Positions 12,351-27,021 are shown, counted from the first letter of the stretch. The stretch is DNA of 64,000 nucleotides from Spirodela intermedia (GCA_902729315.2 LR746274.1:3933037-3997036); one strand, 5' to 3'. The notes: a model not told the origin generated them from the letters alone. Numbers and translations: made by a program.

Positions 12351-15300
12351 ATGGGCTCCCAGGGGGGTTGGGGCCAGTCCAAGGAGTTCTTGGACTTGGT
12401 GAAGTCCATCGGGGAGGCGCGGTCCAAGGCGGAGGAAGACCGGATCGTGCTCCAGGAGATCGAGACGCTCAAGCGGCGGATCAACGAGCCTGACGTGCCC
12501 CGAAGGAAGATGAAGGAGTACATCATCCGCCTGGTCTATGTTGAGATGCTCGGCCACGACGCCTCATTCGGCTACATTCATGCCGTCAAGATGACGCATG
12601 ATGATTCCCTCCTTCTCAAGCGCACTGGCTATCTCGCCGTCACACTCTTCCTCAACGAGGACCACGACCTTATCATCTTGATTGTTAACACTATTCAGAA
12701 AGATCTGCGGTCTGACAACTACCTTGTTGTCTGCGCTGCGCTCGCGGCCGTGTGCAAGCTTATCAACGAGGAGACAATTCCTGCTGTCCTGCCGCAGGTC
12801 GTTGAGCTCCTGGGCCATCCCAAGGAGACTGTCCGCAAGAAGGCTATCATGGCCCTGCACCGGTTCCACCAGCGTGCACCCACTACGATGTCACACCTCA
12901 TCTCCAATTTCCGGAAGGTATGATTTTTGCATGAGGTCGAACCTTCGTATTAGTTTTCGCACTCAGAATTTAAACCACAATGCAGATTCAAGTTCACTAT
13001 GTTTCTACTAAAACATATATGATGGCACTTGTGCAGCGTGATGAGACTGCAGTTTAAGTTACCAATGCACTCGAAGTGTTCAATGATCTTATGGGTGCCG
13101 AAGTTTGGAACCTCAATGGAGATCAGTTTTTTACTGAGATTCTAATTTATCCCGTACAAGAGAATTATTGCTTTCGTGGTAGGAAAATGAGGAAGAAAGT
13201 TGTGCTCTTATCCATCTTGTTTGACTATGTATACCTTTCACCCGGATCTTTCTCTGCCAACCATATTTGACTTTTCTTTTTAAGCTGCTAATGGAGGATA
13301 TGTTGAAAAAAAATTGAGATTTCAGATTAAAGTAGTTTATAATTGTTTTCACTGTGGTATTTTCTCCAGAAATCATGATCACATACTTGTCGATTGTGAA
13401 ATTTTCCAGGTCCTTTGGGAAATGATGTCGAGAATTTTGGGCCTTCAGTTGGTAGATTTATGATATGTGCAGTTTTTGGAAAGGAATGCTAGGAAATAAA
13501 GGATAGAGCGATTATTTCCTCACAATTTTCTGGGATATCTGATGGGAAAGGAGCATGAGAACATTTCAGAGTTTTGTTAAACATTCATAATCTATTTTCC
13601 ATGTCTGTTAGATGAGCAAAGGAAATGTCCGAGTCATTATAAAACTATTCAAAATCTCTTTTCCCCTATTGTTAGATATATAGAGAGATGACCTGTTGCA
13701 GCCATCACGAAAAAGTCACCAAATTTAGTTTTTAGTGTAAGATTTTATCAAGGTCTCCTTTTTTGGTTTGTTTCTTTTAACAATTTGAAAATGGTGGAGG
13801 CTGCTGGGACAATGACAGGTAAACACTTAACTGTAGGGGATGGGTTCCATCTGCCTTCCTTTGGACAACAGGAGGATAGCACCCATTGCTACTGTGGGGG
13901 ACAAAAGTAGTGTCAAAAGAAGTGGTTGGTGTTTGGTTGTTATTGAGAATCATGCTACTGCTGTTATCATAACCTTAAGGTAAGCTTGGGCAAGTAGGTA
14001 GGATGTAAACGCTCATGGAATGTCAGAAAAACTGGTCTATTGGGCTTTTGAATTCCTTTTGCTTACTTGTTCTTTTTTCCCGCAGATGAAATTTAACAAT
14101 TGAAGGCTCAACATGATTGAGAATATCATTTTGAATAGACCATTATTTTTCAAAAGCCTTATTTGTCTCAGATTATTCGTTGGCTTGGCCTTCTAAAAAT
14201 TTCTATCTCCACTGTCTCAGATTATTACTGATAATGTCAAATTATACTAACTTTCGTCTCATTTATTATTTTGTTGCAGAGGCTTTGTGATAATGACCCT
14301 GGAGTCATGGGTGCAACATTGTGTCCTCTTTTTGATCTTATTACAGAAGATGCAAATTCTTATAAGGACTTGGTTATGAGCTTCGTCAGCATTCTTAAAC
14401 AAGTTGCAGAAAGAAGACTGTCAAAGGCCTATGATTATCATCAGATGCCAGCCCCATTTATTCAGGTATAAAATATGGAAGAGCCGAATGCTCATTAATC
14501 ACTCTAGAAAAGTATCAATGGCTTGCTTTTTCAATCGAAAGACCTTATTATGTCTCTTTTGCTAATGATAAATTGATAGCAGCATAGCGCGATGCTTCCA
14601 TTTTTATTGTCAGAGATCTCATTACTTTGTCTACTTCCTAATTTTCATTCGCTTTTTGGCCACATTTAAGTTATTTCTAAACCTTAGCTTTTCTCCAGGC
14701 AAAAATGTGGGATCTTGTGGATGTCACTACTCAATATGCTTATGATACTCGGTAGTATTATTCTTTTGTGCCAATTTCAAAGTCAAGGAACCAAAAGTTT
14801 TTAAAAACTATGTACAGAAAGTTGGGAGTAGACATGCAAACTCTTCTTGGGTACGAATCAGGTTGTGATATTTTTATACTTTATGTTATCTCATTACCTA
14901 AAACTAAACAGAACAAAGGATAATGAGTGGAGGACGTCTGTACCCCCTTATTCTAGGGAACATAAAAAAATGAAATTAGGGTAACCTGGATCTTACCAGT
15001 GAATGTATGCAGGGGTCTCATTTCTTTTCATCATTTGATTTGTGTATTGTACATTAATATGTAAGACATCGGTTTCCTCCTTTTGGCGAAAATACTTATT
15101 TAAAGCTTGTTTGGATTATTACAGTGTAGTCCTTTTGTTGAATTTTAGCTTTGATCCCTTTTTTTTTCTGAACTTATATTTTAGCCCCTGAACAATGTTA
15201 ACAATTCATTTGGGTACTGCATTTGATTGTCCCTATGAAATTTTAGAACACTTGAAATCTAGGTCCTTCAAAGCTTAAGGCAAATACTTTTCGAAAGTGA

Positions 15301-18300
15301 ATGCTATCATACATTATTAAACGTCAAGGAAATGAGGTGAATGTCAGCATATTTGGTGCCAGAAATTCATGTGCAACAACTATAGTCCATGGTAAGACGC
15401 TGTGTTCCATTCCAATTGCACGAATAAACATAAATGACGGATTCCTCTTTTCAGAAGAGCCCCACAGATACTTCCATCGTATCAAATGTAAAATCGAGCA
15501 CCTTTCTACCAAGTGAGACCCTGCCCTCTAACAGATGACTGTTCATCTCATTCCATCTGGTTTGGAGAGTCGCATATAGGAGACATTTAGAGTGCCATAC
15601 AATGTGTTGTATTTCCATCTACAACAAATTATTTAGGTGATCTTACTTTGAATCTTCTTTCTTTCTCCCGTCTCAATTGTATGTCTAGCCCTGTTATTGG
15701 CAATGATCACTCCGTGAGCAAACCGGGTTGGTCTTCTGGTTGTCTAATATCTTCCTCCATTTTATTTTAGATAATAACCGCATCATTGAAGAATAAATGA
15801 AATCATCATCTAGGCATTGAGATAACTTATAATTCCTTAACCTACCACAAATTCCAGGGTATATCTAAAAGCGATCCACTTTCTTTATCAATGTTTATAC
15901 CGGGCCTCTCTCTTCTATACATTATCTCAATCTCCTGCTAGTTGCTTTCCAATTTTTCAAATGATTTCCCTGGGTCAAAACCATGGAGATAGTGCCTAGC
16001 AGATTCCATGACATTGTATCACTGGTTTCTTCCGTTTTGGTTGAAGAATGTCTTTTTCCAGAAATGTGGCTTCTCTTTCATTATTGTACTTATACTTTAG
16101 TTGGCACAACTTACAAACTTTATGCATTGCTTTTGGTTTGATTTTACATTTCATCAGTTCTATTTTTTTCTTGTGATTTGGGATGTCTATTCCATTTTGT
16201 GTTGTATCAAAATTTTCTAGTGTTCTGACAATTACGAGACTGCAGTACTAAACATTATATTTATTTTCTCTCTGAAATTTCAGATAAAGTTACTGAAAAT
16301 CCTAGGATTATTGGGAAGCGGAGACAAGCAAGCAAGTGGAGCGATGTATAATGTCTTAGAAGACATTTTTAAAAAATCTGAACCGTCAAGCAATATTGGG
16401 AATGCTGTACTGTATGAATGCATTTGTTGTGTATCATCTATATGTCAAAATGATAAGTTGCTCAAAACTGCTGCCGAAGTAACATCTAAATTTTTGAAGG
16501 TGACGCTGCTGATGTGTTTCCATTTACCAGGACGTTTTATTTTCGTGGGTCCTATATTTATTTTTCCCTTTGTCAACTTCTGTGTCCATTAACAGAGTGA
16601 GAGCCATAACCTGAAATATATGGGCATTGATGCTCTTGGTAGATTACTGAAGAGAAATCCAGAAATTGCTGAGGAACACCAGTTGGCTGTTATTGATTGC
16701 TTAGAGGTGAGGTTCCTTACCAATACGTTTTGTGGATAAGAGTCTCCACAAGTAAGATTTGCAATTTTAATTGATTTGCTGATCTTTCATTGTTTTATAT
16801 AATTCTCCCACCTGCTTATAATGCTGGATTGTTTTGATAATACCTTTAGGCTTAACATTATGGTTGCATGTGTAATATTATCTTTACGAAGCTGCAACCA
16901 TTTTTTTTAAGGTGGCTGGTAGCACATGATCACTCAGACAAAAAAGACAGTATGTGAATATGAAAAAGCTCGCAAAAAGGAACCTCTGTACATCAATATA
17001 GTCATACGCCTGGAAGGTGCCGGACAGAACGCGGAGAAAAAAACTGCAGACGTGCCAGCTGACTCTCTAAATAGTGGAAACACCTCCCTCACAAAAACCT
17101 CAGCCACTCATTCACCATGTGACTAACCCACAAGGAAACCTTGTGCACTGTGGTGCTTTTCCTTTTAATAGTATGTCCAAAAAGCTGGCTGGGTAGCATA
17201 TAAAATAAGCTACTGTTTACCATCCGATTTCTTTGTCCAATAATGTTTTTCAACTTAGCTGAAACCCACTGAAAGTGCTTTCATGCTGCTACCAAAGACC
17301 TTAAGGCGTACCAACTACCAGATCCTCTCATAAAAGGAACATCCAAGGAACCAGTGTTCCAATTTTTTTTTCGTCCTTTCCACACATACAAACAGCAAGT
17401 TATATGGATTTTTATCAAAAATAATAGGCTCAGAGTTCACAAGCAAGAAGTTTCCACTTGATATCTTCCAGACTAAAACCTTTATTTTAAAAGAGATGGG
17501 CTAGTATATATCTTAGCAAACATAAAATGTCTAATACCTCCATAAAAAATGATGCAGTAAGGTGGCATAGGTAAGAAATCACTTACCTATTCTCATTTTC
17601 ATCACCACTTCTCTGCCTTGGTGCTTATAACATACCTTCCTGCAGTAAGTTGGTCTTGCATTTCTCGAAGTTTTTGAACATCCTTATCCTTCAAGTTTCT
17701 CCTCAATTCAGTCATCACATATGACCTATTTCATTCGCTTACTGGCTGTCCTGAAGAGGAGCAAAAAGATTTTTGAAAAGATGAGGTTACACACCAACAG
17801 CCCTTTGGGTGAAGTTTTTTGTCCATTTCTGGAACAGATCTCTCACTTTACTAGTGCTACATCTTTAGCCAGTACTATATCCTTATAAATTTTAGAGATG
17901 ATATCTAGTCACTACCATAGATAAGTTCATATTTATCTTTTGGATGAGGTCAGTAGATCTAGTTTGTTGCAAATACTCCTTTTTCACGACTTTACAAGTA
18001 GCCATCATGAAATGCTACTCTGTATCTGTGCTAAATTCCTTGCCTATGGAGGGTATTGCCATAAACTTTGGTTCAAAGGGTAAGCCCCCTTTGGAGCACT
18101 AGAATTCCCCTATTCTTGTCTGTCAAGAACGGAATGCATTAGAACATTCCAACATAGAAAATGGATTCATATACGCACTATGAACTCAGCAATTAGAAGT
18201 CCTGTAGTAGTTGAAAAACAGAGGAAGATGAAATCAATCTTCATATTTGATCTTTTTTTCGTCAAAATTTGCAGTAGTAGTAGTACTTTATGCAACTACT

Positions 18301-21300
18301 GAGAATGTGGCAATTGGCTAAATAGGAATATCTTTATTCTAAATCAAAACTCGTAACAAGCTGAAGTGCAGACTAGTCTTTTGGTATATCTTGCGTATGC
18401 TTTGTAACGCAATAACCTTACCCCCCATGTTTCTGTGATACCCATTCTATTATCAGCTAATTGCATAATAGAAGCCTTTTGTTCATTAGTCTTTCAATTG
18501 TTAATTTTAATTTACTGAAATTTTAGAAAAAGAAGACTAAATAAAAAAATAAAATCTAAAAATCAAGGATTAAAAATAAAAGGCGATCAGTATGCAAAAG
18601 GAAATAACAGGTGACGTTTCCTATATAGTTATAGTTCGTACAAAGGTTGAAGAGCAAGGAAAAGCCTTTGCAATTATTTTTTGATTCTGTGGAATTTACA
18701 GTAATTTATTATCATTTTTTTTCCTTTTCATGGTGAAACATTTATTAAAATAAGGAAGGCAATCATGCTAATGTTTTTTGAGCCTTAAGATCTCTCTGCT
18801 GATTAATCATGTGGTGTTTTAGGATCCTGATGATACGCTAAAACGAAAGACATTTGAATTGCTGCATAAAATGACAAAGTCAAGCAACGTGGAAGTGATA
18901 GTTGATCGCATGATTGATTACATGATTAGTATTAGTGACAATCACTACAAGACCGACATAGCTTCTCGATGTGTTGAGCTTGCTGAGCAGTATGCCCCAA
19001 GCAACCATTGGTTCATTCAGGTAATTTCATGATACTGAGATATCTTGTAACTTCGTTTCAGTTTTTTCTTTTCATTTTTATTTAGAATTACTCTTGACTA
19101 TCCTTTACTTCACAGATCATGAACAAGGTCTTCGAGCATGCAGGGGATCTTGTTGATGTAAGAGTAGCCCATAATTTTATGCGGTTGATTGCAAATGGAG
19201 AGGACGATGAAGGTGCTGGCAGTCAATTGAGATCATCTGCGGTACGTACTGCCTACCAATTATTGACAGAGAGTCAATTGTGTATTTTTTGTGTTCATGA
19301 AAGTTGAGATTGTTTTTGTGCATTATTTCTTCCATTATTCCCTTTCAGTAGGGTGCACCTTTCTTACTGTTTTTGACAGATGGGATTGCAAACTCATGTA
19401 GTCTTTTATTTGACCTGAACTTCAAAGCTGGTGTCCAAGAATGAGGAGTAAAAGAAAAGCTTTTGATAAGTGCGGTTCGTAATTCTGTAGAACCAGATGT
19501 GATCAATTAAGATTATAATATTAAGGGCTTTATTGGTCTACAACGTATGAAATGGGTTTCACAGAGAGATTGTGACGCTTTTATGGTTGCATGAAAACAT
19601 TCTGCAATATTTTCGTTCGATAGAGATTCTAAGGTTAGGTCAGAGAGTTATCACACAGATGATAGGGACAAAGTGTTTGATAATTGCTTCCCAAAGATGG
19701 AAGTTCATGTTTTCAACCTTAATTTATGTGAATTATTCATGAATAATTTAATTTACTAAAATTGGATATTTATATGCTATCTTATTCCAACATTTGTGAA
19801 GGTGATTCATTGTTGTTATCGATTACGCATTTACTTCAGTGAACGGAAATCATTTTCTGTTAGTGTATTTTCTGTTTACAATCTAAGGTTTCCCTTTCTT
19901 ATCCAGGTCGTTTCATACTTACACATTCTTGCAGAACCAAAGCTGCCATCTGTGTTCTTGCAAGTAATGTGTCTTTACCTCGTGTTACTGTGAATTCACT
20001 TTGATAGATGCATGCTCTTTTACTTATGATTGGGAAGTCTTGAGGGTCTTCTTTTACTTAAAGCCGAAAAAATTTGCAGGTCATATGCTGGGTGCTGGGT
20101 GAATATGGAATAACAGATGGTAAATTTTCTGCATCTTACATCACTGGAAAGTTATGTGATGTTGCAGAGGCACGATCAAATGATGATACTGTCAGGGTAT
20201 GACTTCGACCAACGTATTTCTGTGGCTCAAAAAGACTAAAATTTCCATCTTGTTTCTTTTTTTTGAAGATATTATTTCGTCTTATTCTTTGCTAAAATTG
20301 GTCTTGTGGAATGTGCCATCTTTGTATTGGATAATCGTTTAACCTAGGCCTACAGTTTTTTCGTTCCTCAATGTGTCTGTAGTAAATAGAAGAATGGAAA
20401 AATATATGCAATCATTTATTCTAAATAATTAAAAAAGGTGTTCGTTCTGAATTTTTTTACTGATAGTATCATGAGTCGCCAAGAAAAATATGATCTGTGC
20501 AATAATCTTCTTTTCCTTTAATCCTCCTAGTAATAGTTGGGTCACCAATGTATGTGCCCTTCTTCAATCGTTTTGCTCAACTAATCCTCCTGGCGCATCT
20601 GTTCTGAGCCTCAGCTTTCCTCAACTTTATCTTGTAGCTGGTAGACATGTTTTAAAAAAATTAAGAAAGAGGGACCAGAAGACCATCAATTGAATGAGAC
20701 AGCAAGTCAATATAGCTCAAAATTTTGAGGATTATGGGACCTCCTTGATCAGCCATGTCACTCTTTATTTTCATGCTATATTACTTGTAAAAAGGATTCG
20801 CTTTTCGAGGTGTGATGAATTGAGGATGACATGGGTTAATAAAGTAATAGAGCGCCACATAACTTTATTATGTTAATCTGAAGGCTTCTATCACGTGAGC
20901 TTATGTTTCAAAGCCGTGATTGTGGATTCTTGAGCTGACCTATATTCTCTACATAATTTGGCACCAGTTATACTTTAATCCCTCATTGTCCGCTGCCTCC
21001 AATCCTCACGTGCGGATCTGTACAAGACAGGAAGAAAGATTTTTTAAAAAATTCTTATTCTACAAGTAAAACACAGAAAACTTCCCAAAAGCAGACATCA
21101 TTTGCTCCAGTGTCAAGTGACTGTGCTCGCCAAGGATGGCATCATTGTTCGTTATACAGACTGAAAAATGGTCACATACAGTAGTCATCCCTGTAGTCGC
21201 CCTGTAATAACCCTTAAAGACCTCGGCAAGGGTCATCCTCAAGCAGATCCGAGAATATCTGATACGATAGTTAATAGACAGCGGCCATCTTTAATCTCCC

Positions 21301-24300
21301 TTTTCATTCTGTCTCTCTTGTTTTCATTGTTTTCATCATCCTCCTGCTCATTATCATCATTATCATCATTGTCGTCATCTTCTTTTTCTTCATCTTTGTT
21401 ATGATGCTAGAGAAGCAGGCTGGGGGAAACTAAGAATGTAGAACATTACTCTCGAAATTAGGTTAATCATGGACATGATACTGGTGTGAGCTATTTTTTC
21501 AATGTAGAAAGGTTTGTTGTGTTACAAATTCTAAAGATATAATCTGGTTTCAATGTATAAATTCGACTAATGGCATTCCTTTTTTGTTTAAATGCCGTAA
21601 ACTGAAAGTTGAAGAAGTCGCTCAATCTCAATCTGAGCTGCCCGCTTTGGAATAATCTGGTTTCTTAAGCAATGAACTACCCCATTATTCTGTTAGGGAT
21701 TTCGTTGGTCTTTATTGTATTCTAAATAGAAGTAAAACTATGGTCAGTTGTGAGGGTTTTCTCCAACATTTTTCTTGAGAAGTTGTTACCTCATAGAACT
21801 TCATTTTGCTTTGTAATTAAATGAATTTATTCTTTTTGGGAGTTGGGAAATGGGTGACGAAATCATTGTGCTTGTTCCACTGCAGAGATGATTAATAACT
21901 TCTTGACACTATAATGGTAGAAAATAACTTTACTGTTTTTGTATGAAGCTTGCACTGGCAGATAAATGGCTTTCTAAATTTTAAGCTTCTGAGTCAATGC
22001 GACCACTTTATCTTTATTGCCGTCTTCAAACATGTGGTTGGATCTAAGTTATGGTTAAAGAGAGTTTATCCTTTACATGGTTTTCTCATATTTATAATTA
22101 GAGCTTACCTTGTATCCTTTACTTTTTTTCGTTCGGTTTTAGCGGCTCATAACCTTTGGAATAGTTTTAGCTGATATTATCTTTCCATTTGAAGGCATAT
22201 GCAATTGCAGCTATTATGAAAATCTGTGCGTTTGAGATTGCTGCAGGGAGGAAAGTAGAACTGCTACCTGAGGTATTTTTTATCTTCTTAGAGAAGACAT
22301 TTAGAGTTTCTACTTGTTCGGATATCGATTAGTCTTCTCTGTGACGAGGTGATTAGCTTCATCTCGATAATCAGTTTTTACCATGCAAACAATAATTATT
22401 GGTCATCTTGAGTAACTCAAGTGCTATGGTCTCTCTTGTGGAGGATGGTTGGCTTCATCTTCGGGTTTAGCATTCTGCTTAGAGCTTGATAAAAATGATC
22501 TTCATGTGATATTCCCTCTAAGGTCTTTCATTAGCCTCCTGCTCCAGAAAAAATGACCTTTCAGTATAGGGTCATTGAATTAATGACTACAAAGGTCTAC
22601 ATTTTTTATGGTTATGTATTTATAGGTTTTTAGTTACCGCCTCTTGCTCTTCGAATTTTGTTAAAACTTGGGCAGTTGATTTTTGATCTCTGAAGTGGTA
22701 TTCGGTTTTTCATGTTCTTAGGTTTTCCTTGTGAAAAGTTGATCAGCTCCTATTCAACAATCAATTTTCACCTTGCATCAGTGCAAAATAAGAATAATTG
22801 CTTTGAGTCCTTTGTGCCTTCAATACTATGGTCTTGCTTTGTGAAGGACCCGAGAGCTAGTTTTTCCCATAAAATTTGAAACGGAATGTTCTACGTAGGG
22901 TCTTACAGAAAATTTCACCCTACTTTAAGTTTAATGAAGTCTTTGTGTCGTCTGAGATGCTGAAAAGGAAATATAATATCAGTGATACCTCAATTTTATT
23001 TTTGAGGTATATGGTGCCCAACCACCTGTAAATAGAACCATATATTTATTTGGACAGAGTTCAGGGTCCGCTGGCTCAAGAAATACCGCAGCATTTAGTG
23101 CATCTTGGATGGCGGGTTTCATATTATTTAGCTTGACAACGTGCATTTTGGTATCATGGGGGATTTTCTTTCTTTCATCCAACGACTGTCCATGTCATGG
23201 AGACTTGATTCTTTATTCATGAACTCTGTATATTACTTCGTTATTTTAGGGAAATCTTTGAGCTATTTTTCTTTTGCTTGGTAGGTTCTGAACATTGGGG
23301 TTAGTAAATTGACCTGAGGGATAGTTATTGAACCAAAGGGCACCACCAACTCTTTGTACTTGTTGCGAGGAAGATGACAATTTGTTGGCGTAAAGGGAAA
23401 ATATCCCTTATTTTTACCAGAAATAAACGTAAAAGCGATGCTAAACATTCTCAAAATGGGGATGTATCTCGTAGTTGCTTTCCATGTGTATTCTAGCTTC
23501 CATTCTTCTTTTTGATTAAAATAATTAGCCTTTCTCCCGCAGGACAGTTTCTTTTTTTGCTATTTAGTTGGAAATATTATTATTCCTAGCAAATTGAGCT
23601 GTTAGAATTATCATTCTTTACTATTTGCCTTATATTATTTCTATTGTATTGCAGTTAGGTGTTCCAAGTCCAATGTTTGATTGAACGCCACCTGCTAGTG
23701 TCTTATCCAGTTTCTTTTTATATCCACCTGGTAAATTGATTGAGCCTTTTTTTTTTAATGCTGTGCAGTGCCAATCCCTGATTGACGAATTATCAGCGTC
23801 TCATTCAACAGACCTCCAACAGATTGCATATGAACTGCAGGCCTTATTGGGCTTAGATGCTCGCGCTGTTGAAACGATAATGCCTTATGATGCAAGCTGT
23901 GAAGACATTGAGGTTATTCCTTATTTCTTGCTTCACCAGCTGTTACCTTTCGTAATAATAATCTACGCCATTCTTGCTAGATGCATGTGCTCTCAATTTG
24001 GCACTTTTTGCTAAATTGTTATGAAGAGTATAGGAGAGAACAGGTCTTCATGGGCTGGGATTATTAGGGAAACTTATTCCATAAATGGTAGTGAATGAAA
24101 GTTTCTTCCAGTGAACATATCTTAACATTTCGAAGTTCAAGCTCATAACTATTTTTAAACATTTCGGTATTTGTGCAGATTAAATCTTCTATTTGGAAGG
24201 AAATTTCAAAAATAATAGAATTCTGGTTATTTCATCTGATTTTCAATCAGGGAATGAAAAAAATCGGAAAGTTTTTGGACAGCTGCATGTTATGTTCTTT

Positions 24301-26627
24301 GCTTAGGATTCCAGCAAATCTAGAACATTTTCTGAGAACAAGGACAAGCAAATTTACGAGATTTGAGAAAATGAAAATTGTAAACGAGAAGAAACAAGGA
24401 ACCAAATTAATAGAAAATCATTGAATAAATTGATCTGCTTCATATCCTTCATCATGTTGCGGTGAAATGAAACCAAGACAACAGAAATAATTGGAGATGG
24501 ACTGCTTAGAAAGTATTCAATGTTTAGTTTTTTGGATTCCAAGCTTGGTTGTGTATGATTTGGATGAAGAACTCCCATCAAATGGTAATTTTTTCCTTTT
24601 AGAAATTGGTTCACAAGAGGCTATCCATCCACATGTGATACAATCCAAACCTTGAAACCAAATGTCCAAAAGACTTTGTTTTATAGTTTGCATGAGGAAA
24701 CCATTAACTATCTATTTTTAGGTGATGTTATACGTTTTATGTTTAGGCACTTTTTTTTCGCACACATTCAAGAAAACTCAGGATTTATTTAATATTGTCA
24801 AATTATACTTTCTGGGTAATCTTATTTTGAATGAACACGTTAGCTTGGTCAAAATTACATAGTAAGGTGGCTGTATAATTTACCTTATCTTTGATCTCAA
24901 CAACTTAATGCGGTCAATTCCACTTGCTTGGCAAAAGTATAAACATGGATTATGAAATTCGTACCGTATTGTACTAGGAAACTCCCATGAAGTTATACAA
25001 TAATTTCATAAAACTATATGGATCACTTGATACATGGTGTGAAATGACTTCTGAGAGCTATAATGTTACTAATATTGGTGAAAGTACTTTATTTTCTATT
25101 TTTTCATGAATGAATTATTATTTATGGGCATCATTGAATGAAATTAGGTTGGCATAAAAATGCAGCAGCAGCGGTAGTTTTCCTTTTTTTAAAAATAAAT
25201 CATGAATTTAAGTATTTTCTGGAGTACAGAGCCTCCGCTGAGATCTTCATATTCTTTATTTTCTGGTCTTAACATCTACTGGCTCTGAATCTCCCTAAAA
25301 TGCACGCCAAGACCATGCACATCAAGAAATCCCAAGCGAACATCCCCATGAGATGGAAACGAACATGAATCTTTATCATACGCCGATTTCCCAAAGTCAG
25401 TGCAATATAATCAAGGGCAGCCACTTTGTTTCCTGAACCTTCACTGATCCCCAGATTATTGCCATCCTAAAGCCCCTTCCCTCTCACATTTCCCCAATTT
25501 TGAAAGACATTTTTGATCCATCGCCACTGATCTCCTTCTTCTTCTTCTTGTTGCAGGTGGATAGGAGCCTCTCGTTCTTGAACAGCTTTGTGAATCAGTC
25601 TCTGCAGAACGGCGCGAGGCCCTACATTCCCGAGTCCGAAAGACCCGGAACCTTGAACATTTCTAATTACGGTGCTCATGATCAGCTTGAGGCCCCTTCT
25701 CACGCCCTCCGCTTCGAGGCCTACGAGCTCCCCAAGCCTTCTCCGCCGCCAATCCCGCCGGCCCTCCTCGCCGCCGCCCCTGTCGCCGACCTGGTCGCCG
25801 TCCCTGAGTCGGCCTACTTCTCTACGGAGCCCCACCAACCTTCTGAGCCGCTGGGCGGCGCCGCCATGTCGCCGGCGGAGCACGGGCTCAGGCTCCGCCT
25901 GGAAGGAGTTCAGAAGAAGTGGGGCCGGCCCTCCTATTCCTCATCATCGTCGTCGTCTTCTTCCTCTGCGCCATCTGTTTCAGCTCCCTCTGCACAGAAG
26001 CCGGCGAATGGAGTGGCGAACGCCAACGGCGCTGCGGCGGCGGCGGGAGCTCAGGCGAGGGACTCTTCGTACGATTCGAGGAGGAACCCGCTAGTGGAGG
26101 TCTCAGCGGAGAAGCAGAGGCTGGCAGCGTCGCTGTTCGGGGGCTCGTCTGCAAGAAGAGAGCCGCCGCCGGCGGCCCCACCCGCCGCCGGGCGCAGAGC
26201 CGTGAAGCCAGTGGCGACGGTGGTAGCACCTGCAGCTCCGCCGGCGCCTCCCGCCGGCGACCTGCTCGACTTCGGAGAACCATCTCCTCCGCCGGCCGCC
26301 GCCGCCGCCGTGGATCCCTTCCAACAGCTGGAGGGCCTTCTCGGGCCAGCCTCGGCTGCCTCGAGCCAGAATTCAACCGTCGGCGCGGTGGCAGCTGATC
26401 TTCTGTCACTCCATGCAGACCCGCCGGCGAGTCTGGCGGAGATTTCTCTGCCGGGGAAGAACCCTCTGGCGGAGATTTCTTTGGTAGGGCCGGCGGCGCC
26501 GAGCTCGCCGGTGGTGAAGAAGGGGCCCAACCCCCAGGACTCTCTGGAGAAGGACGCTCTGCAGAGGCAGCTGGGAGTGGTGCCGTCAGGCCAGAACCCG
26601 AACCTGTTTCGAGACCTCCTCGGCTGA
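12351..26627 (+). CDS. AP4E: AP-4 complex subunit epsilon (11 exons, 956 aa)
   Basis: CDS is join(12351..12917, 14280..14465, 16284..16499, 16596..16706, 18823..19020, 19116..19241, 19907..19963, 20080..20196, 22195..22272, 23769..23912, 25557..26627). Every exon is a multiple of three, all introns are phase 0 and GT-AG, and the frame stays open. Residues 1 to about 600 are the adaptin trunk of helical repeats, with blocks such as MGSQGGWGQSKEFLDLVKSIG, KRTGYLAVTLFLNEDHDLI, RKKAIMALHRFHQ, DNDPGVMGATLCPL, QLAVIDCLEDPDD and MNKVFEHAGDLV. The last exon (601-956) is the GC-rich hinge and tail, with LRFEAYELPKPS, KKWGRPSYSS before a Ser run near 727-738, KQRLAASLFGG, DLLDFGEP near 835, a short internal repeat (LAEISL at 893 and 904) and the end NPNLFRDLLG. 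AP-4 is a trans-Golgi adaptor; in plants it supports vacuolar sorting. The family length is about 940. The ATG at 12351 has an excellent context (GCCATGG), but see the upstream CUG. Confidence 0.96.
21335..21400 (+). repeat. TCA/TCT trinucleotide-rich simple repeat in AP4E intron 8
   Basis: An imperfect run of tcatca, tcgtca and ttcttc units lies inside the intron between exons 8 and 9. It produces serine- and leucine-rich ORFs that are not genes. Confidence 0.8.
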
Positions 26628-26982
26628 GGCAGGCGGCGCCGCCAGATCTCATGGGCTTCAGTGGGTTGGGCCTTGGAGGGCCTGTCGGGGCGCCGCCGGT
26701 GGTTGTGCGAGCGAGCCTGGTTAGGGGAGGACTGTAATTTTTTTTACCGGATTTAGAAATAAGCTTGCGGAGGGGACTGGGTCTGTTTGCTTGGGGAGGG
26801 GTCTTTGTTCTCTGTTTCCTTCCCTCGAGTGCAGATTCGCTGAACTGTGGGGGTTTCTTGGACGGCCATAGACTTCCTCTGACATGCTTTTTCCCCTCTT
26901 GCCCAATATTTATGAAGAAAAAATGATCGACCAAATAGCGGTGGAATAGGGTAATCCGGATGGCGACGATCAGCCATCTGCG

Positions 26983-27021
26983 CTCTCTCTCTCTCTCTCT
27001 CTCTCTGTGTTTCTCTCTCTT

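Noticed and set aside
12249-13011. Several ORFs of 60-110 codons overlapping AP4E exon 1 on both strands
   Set aside because: They are other frames of the conserved AP4E exon.
14701-14755. Exon-like sequence after an AG in AP4E intron 2 ('gcaaaaatgtgggatcttgtgg')
   Set aside because: AP4E joins exon 2 directly to 16284 in frame and the family has no extra residues here; the piece ends in a stop.
22979-23454. Two minus-strand ORFs (67 and 63 codons) in AP4E intron 9
   Set aside because: No recognisable motif and no support from neighbouring sequence; intronic AT-rich DNA gives ORFs of this size by chance.
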